Assembly: GCA_933207985.1 (NCBI GenBank)
Contig: OW240921.1
Span: 2,770,159-2,834,158, forward strand
Length of the DNA: 64,000 bases
Direction of reading: 5' to 3'
Source: Pelobates cultripes
Taxonomy: Eukaryota > Chordata > Amphibia > Anura > Pelobatidae
In this document: positions 62,340 through 64,000 of the stretch, piece after piece
Numbering within the stretch: position 1 is the stretch's first letter
Layout of the letters: each line of letters opens with the position of its first letter
Program-made: the position numbers and the translations under genes
The notes under the pieces: model-generated
The model's input: the letters and a program-made list of their open reading frames with translations, nothing else
What the model was told of the DNA's origin: nothing
The model's database searches: none

Positions 62340-63715
62340 GTAGACCCTATGCACCTTTCACACACACACACACACACACTGGCCCTTCACACACACTACA
62401 TTCCTCTCACACACACACACACTGCCCCTTCACGAACAAGTACACACACAAAACGCCCCCTCACACACACTCTCCCCTCACACACACTGCCCCCACACAC
62501 AGACTGTTCCCCTGACACACACTACAACCCTTACACACACATTGCCCCCTCACACACTGCATGCCTCACTCACTCCGCACCCCTCACACTGCCCCATCAC
62601 ACACTACCCCCTCATACACACTGCACCCTTCACACACACAGCACCCTTCACAAACACACATATCTCCTCTAACACATACATTGCACACACGTACACAAAC
62701 AGTGCACCCCTCACACACACACTGCCCCCTCAGACACACACAGAGTCCTTCACAAACACACTTCTCCCTCACGTATGTGCACACTCTCCCTCCTCACACG
62801 CAGCACCAGTCACACACACAAACACATACACACAGCAACCTTCACACACTACAACCCTCGCACACACAGCACCACTCACACACACACTGCCCCCTCACAC
62901 ACACAGCACCCTTCACACACACACAGCACCCCTCTCACACACACACAGCAACCCTCACACACATACAGCGCCCCTCACACACACAACACGCACCCCCACA
63001 CACACACACAGCACCCCTCTCACACACACTGCCCCCACGCACACACTGCAGCTTTCGCACACCCCTCACACACACACTACACCCTCACACACACTGCACC
63101 CCTCACCCACTCTGCACCCCTCACACTGCCCCATCACACACACTTCCCCCTCACAAACACTCCACCCCTCACACACTGCACCCTTCATACACAGCACCCT
63201 TCACACACACATCACCTCTAGCACATAAACTGCATAACACACACACATACACACAGTGCATCCCACACTGCCTCCCTTTCACACACAGCATCCTTTACAC
63301 ATGGCACCCTTCACACACAGCACCCTTCACACACAGCACCCCTCTCACACACAGCAGCCCTCACACATATACAGCACCCCTCACACACACACACACACCC
63401 TCACACTCACGGCACCCCTCACCCACTCTGCATCCCTCACACTGCCCCCTCACAAACACTCCACCCCTCACACACCCTTCATATACAGCACCCTTCACAC
63501 ACACTGCCTCCTTCATATACAGCACCCTTCACACACACACACATTTCACCTCTAGCACATAAACTGCATGCCTCACACACTCACACACACACAGTGCACC
63601 CCTCACAGACACACTGCACCCCTCTCACACATAGCACCCTTCACACATACACTGCCCCTTCACACACACTGCAGATTTTACACACACACCCTTCACACAC
63701 ATCAAAGTATAATAG
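62340..63715. repeat. CA-rich tandem array
   Basis: About 1.4 kb of (CA)n blocks joined by short CCCCTC, CTGC and AGCACCCTT spacers, period about 20-40. The long histidine/threonine-rich frames in all three plus frames are artefacts. Confidence 0.95.
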
Positions 63716-63901
63716 AAAATAGAAAAAAAGGAAAAACATAAATCAATTTAAGTACATATTTATAAACCATCCTTTATAAAAATGTAAATAAAATGCACCT
63801 GTGCTATAAAATTAGTTACTGTGGCACTGATGGGTCGTAAGATAATACCATCAACAAAGATACAAAAGTGGGCGGTAGGTATTAAAAGGTTGATACCCCT
63901 G

Positions 63902-64000
63902 GTATAGATAAAGGGCCATATTCGAGTGTTTAACACGCGTAGATTGGACCAACTACATGAAAGAGGCTGATAACAAAGAGATAACACGGTGTTTGTTCTT
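63902..64000. other. Flank of the hAT element
   Basis: The right target duplication followed by unassigned sequence to the window end. Confidence 0.5.

Larger units (their letters stand above)
60959..63901. mobile_element. hAT-type element with long imperfect inverted ends
   Basis: The left end CATGGGTAGTCAACC..CTACTGCCCACT and the inverted right end CAGGGGTATCAACC..CTACCGCCCAC match over about 40 bases. A perfect 8-bp duplication GTATAGAT lies at 60951-60958 and 63902-63909. A solo LTR (61397-62309) and a CA-rich array fill most of the inside. No transposase is visible. Confidence 0.9.

Noticed and set aside
62349..63562. Very long histidine/threonine/proline-rich frames in several plus-strand frames
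   Set aside because: They are translations of a CA-rich tandem array. All three frames are open together, which shows repeat composition and not coding.

Overview
The window looks like vertebrate nuclear DNA, most likely from an anuran amphibian with a large, repeat-rich genome. No prokaryotic or organellar gene organisation is visible. Almost everything recognisable is a transposable element: tyrosine-recombinase (Ngaro/DIRS-type) retrotransposons, a chromodomain Ty3/gypsy element, an LTR family primed by tRNA-Leu, CR1-, L2- and L1-type LINEs, Penelope-like elements (PLEs), hAT elements with 8-bp target duplications and a Tc1-like remnant. The frog assignment is inference from this mix and from a CR1 3' end of a type I associate with frogs. 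Three runs of exactly 100 N (21612-21711, 33148-33247, 50907-51006) mark assembly joins.

Layout. 1-621 is a fragment of the inside of the LTR family described below. 680-4860 (E1) and 4870-9612 (E2) are two back-to-back minus-strand Ngaro/DIRS-type elements. 9613-12518 is mostly unassigned AT-rich DNA. 12519-13905 is a dead CR1-like LINE, 14122-14967 a hAT MITE and 15284-15663 a gutted Tc1-like element. 15664-19506 is a decayed minus-strand gypsy copy. 19663-23112 holds two LTRs around an L1 3' end. 23118-24045 (E0) is a deleted plus-strand Ngaro-type copy, and 24087-30314 (E3) is the best copy, with gag, RT-RNase H and recombinase genes inside split direct repeats A1 / B1-A2-B2. 30381-31402 is the end of a PLE. 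33248-35130 (E4) and 39842-41541 (E5) belong to a second Ngaro lineage that carries an SGNH hydrolase gene after the recombinase.

The right half is strongly nested. A CR1 LINE (about 45380-53701) was split by a hAT element (45919-47616) and by a gypsy chromovirus with both LTRs (47811-53175). From 53702 to about 60690 four LTR insertions sit inside one another, and three of them have exact 5-bp target duplications. The third is a complete element (54743-60103) with two LTRs, a tRNA-Leu primer site, a polypurine tract and one 626-codon gene with no recognisable protease, RT or integrase. 60959-63901 is another hAT element holding a solo LTR and a long CA-rich array.

Host coding potential is slight. 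The best candidate is a 76-nt first coding exon at 36051-36126 on the plus strand, which encodes a signal peptide and ends at a consensus splice donor. A weak 82-nt exon candidate lies at 43528-43609 on the minus strand.

How the parts work together: in E3, gag, RT-RNase H and recombinase would copy RNA through the split repeats and reinsert a circle by recombination. In the gypsy copies, gag, protease, RT, RNase H, integrase and chromodomain form one polyprotein pathway. The 54743 element lacks its own enzymes and would depend on a related autonomous element.
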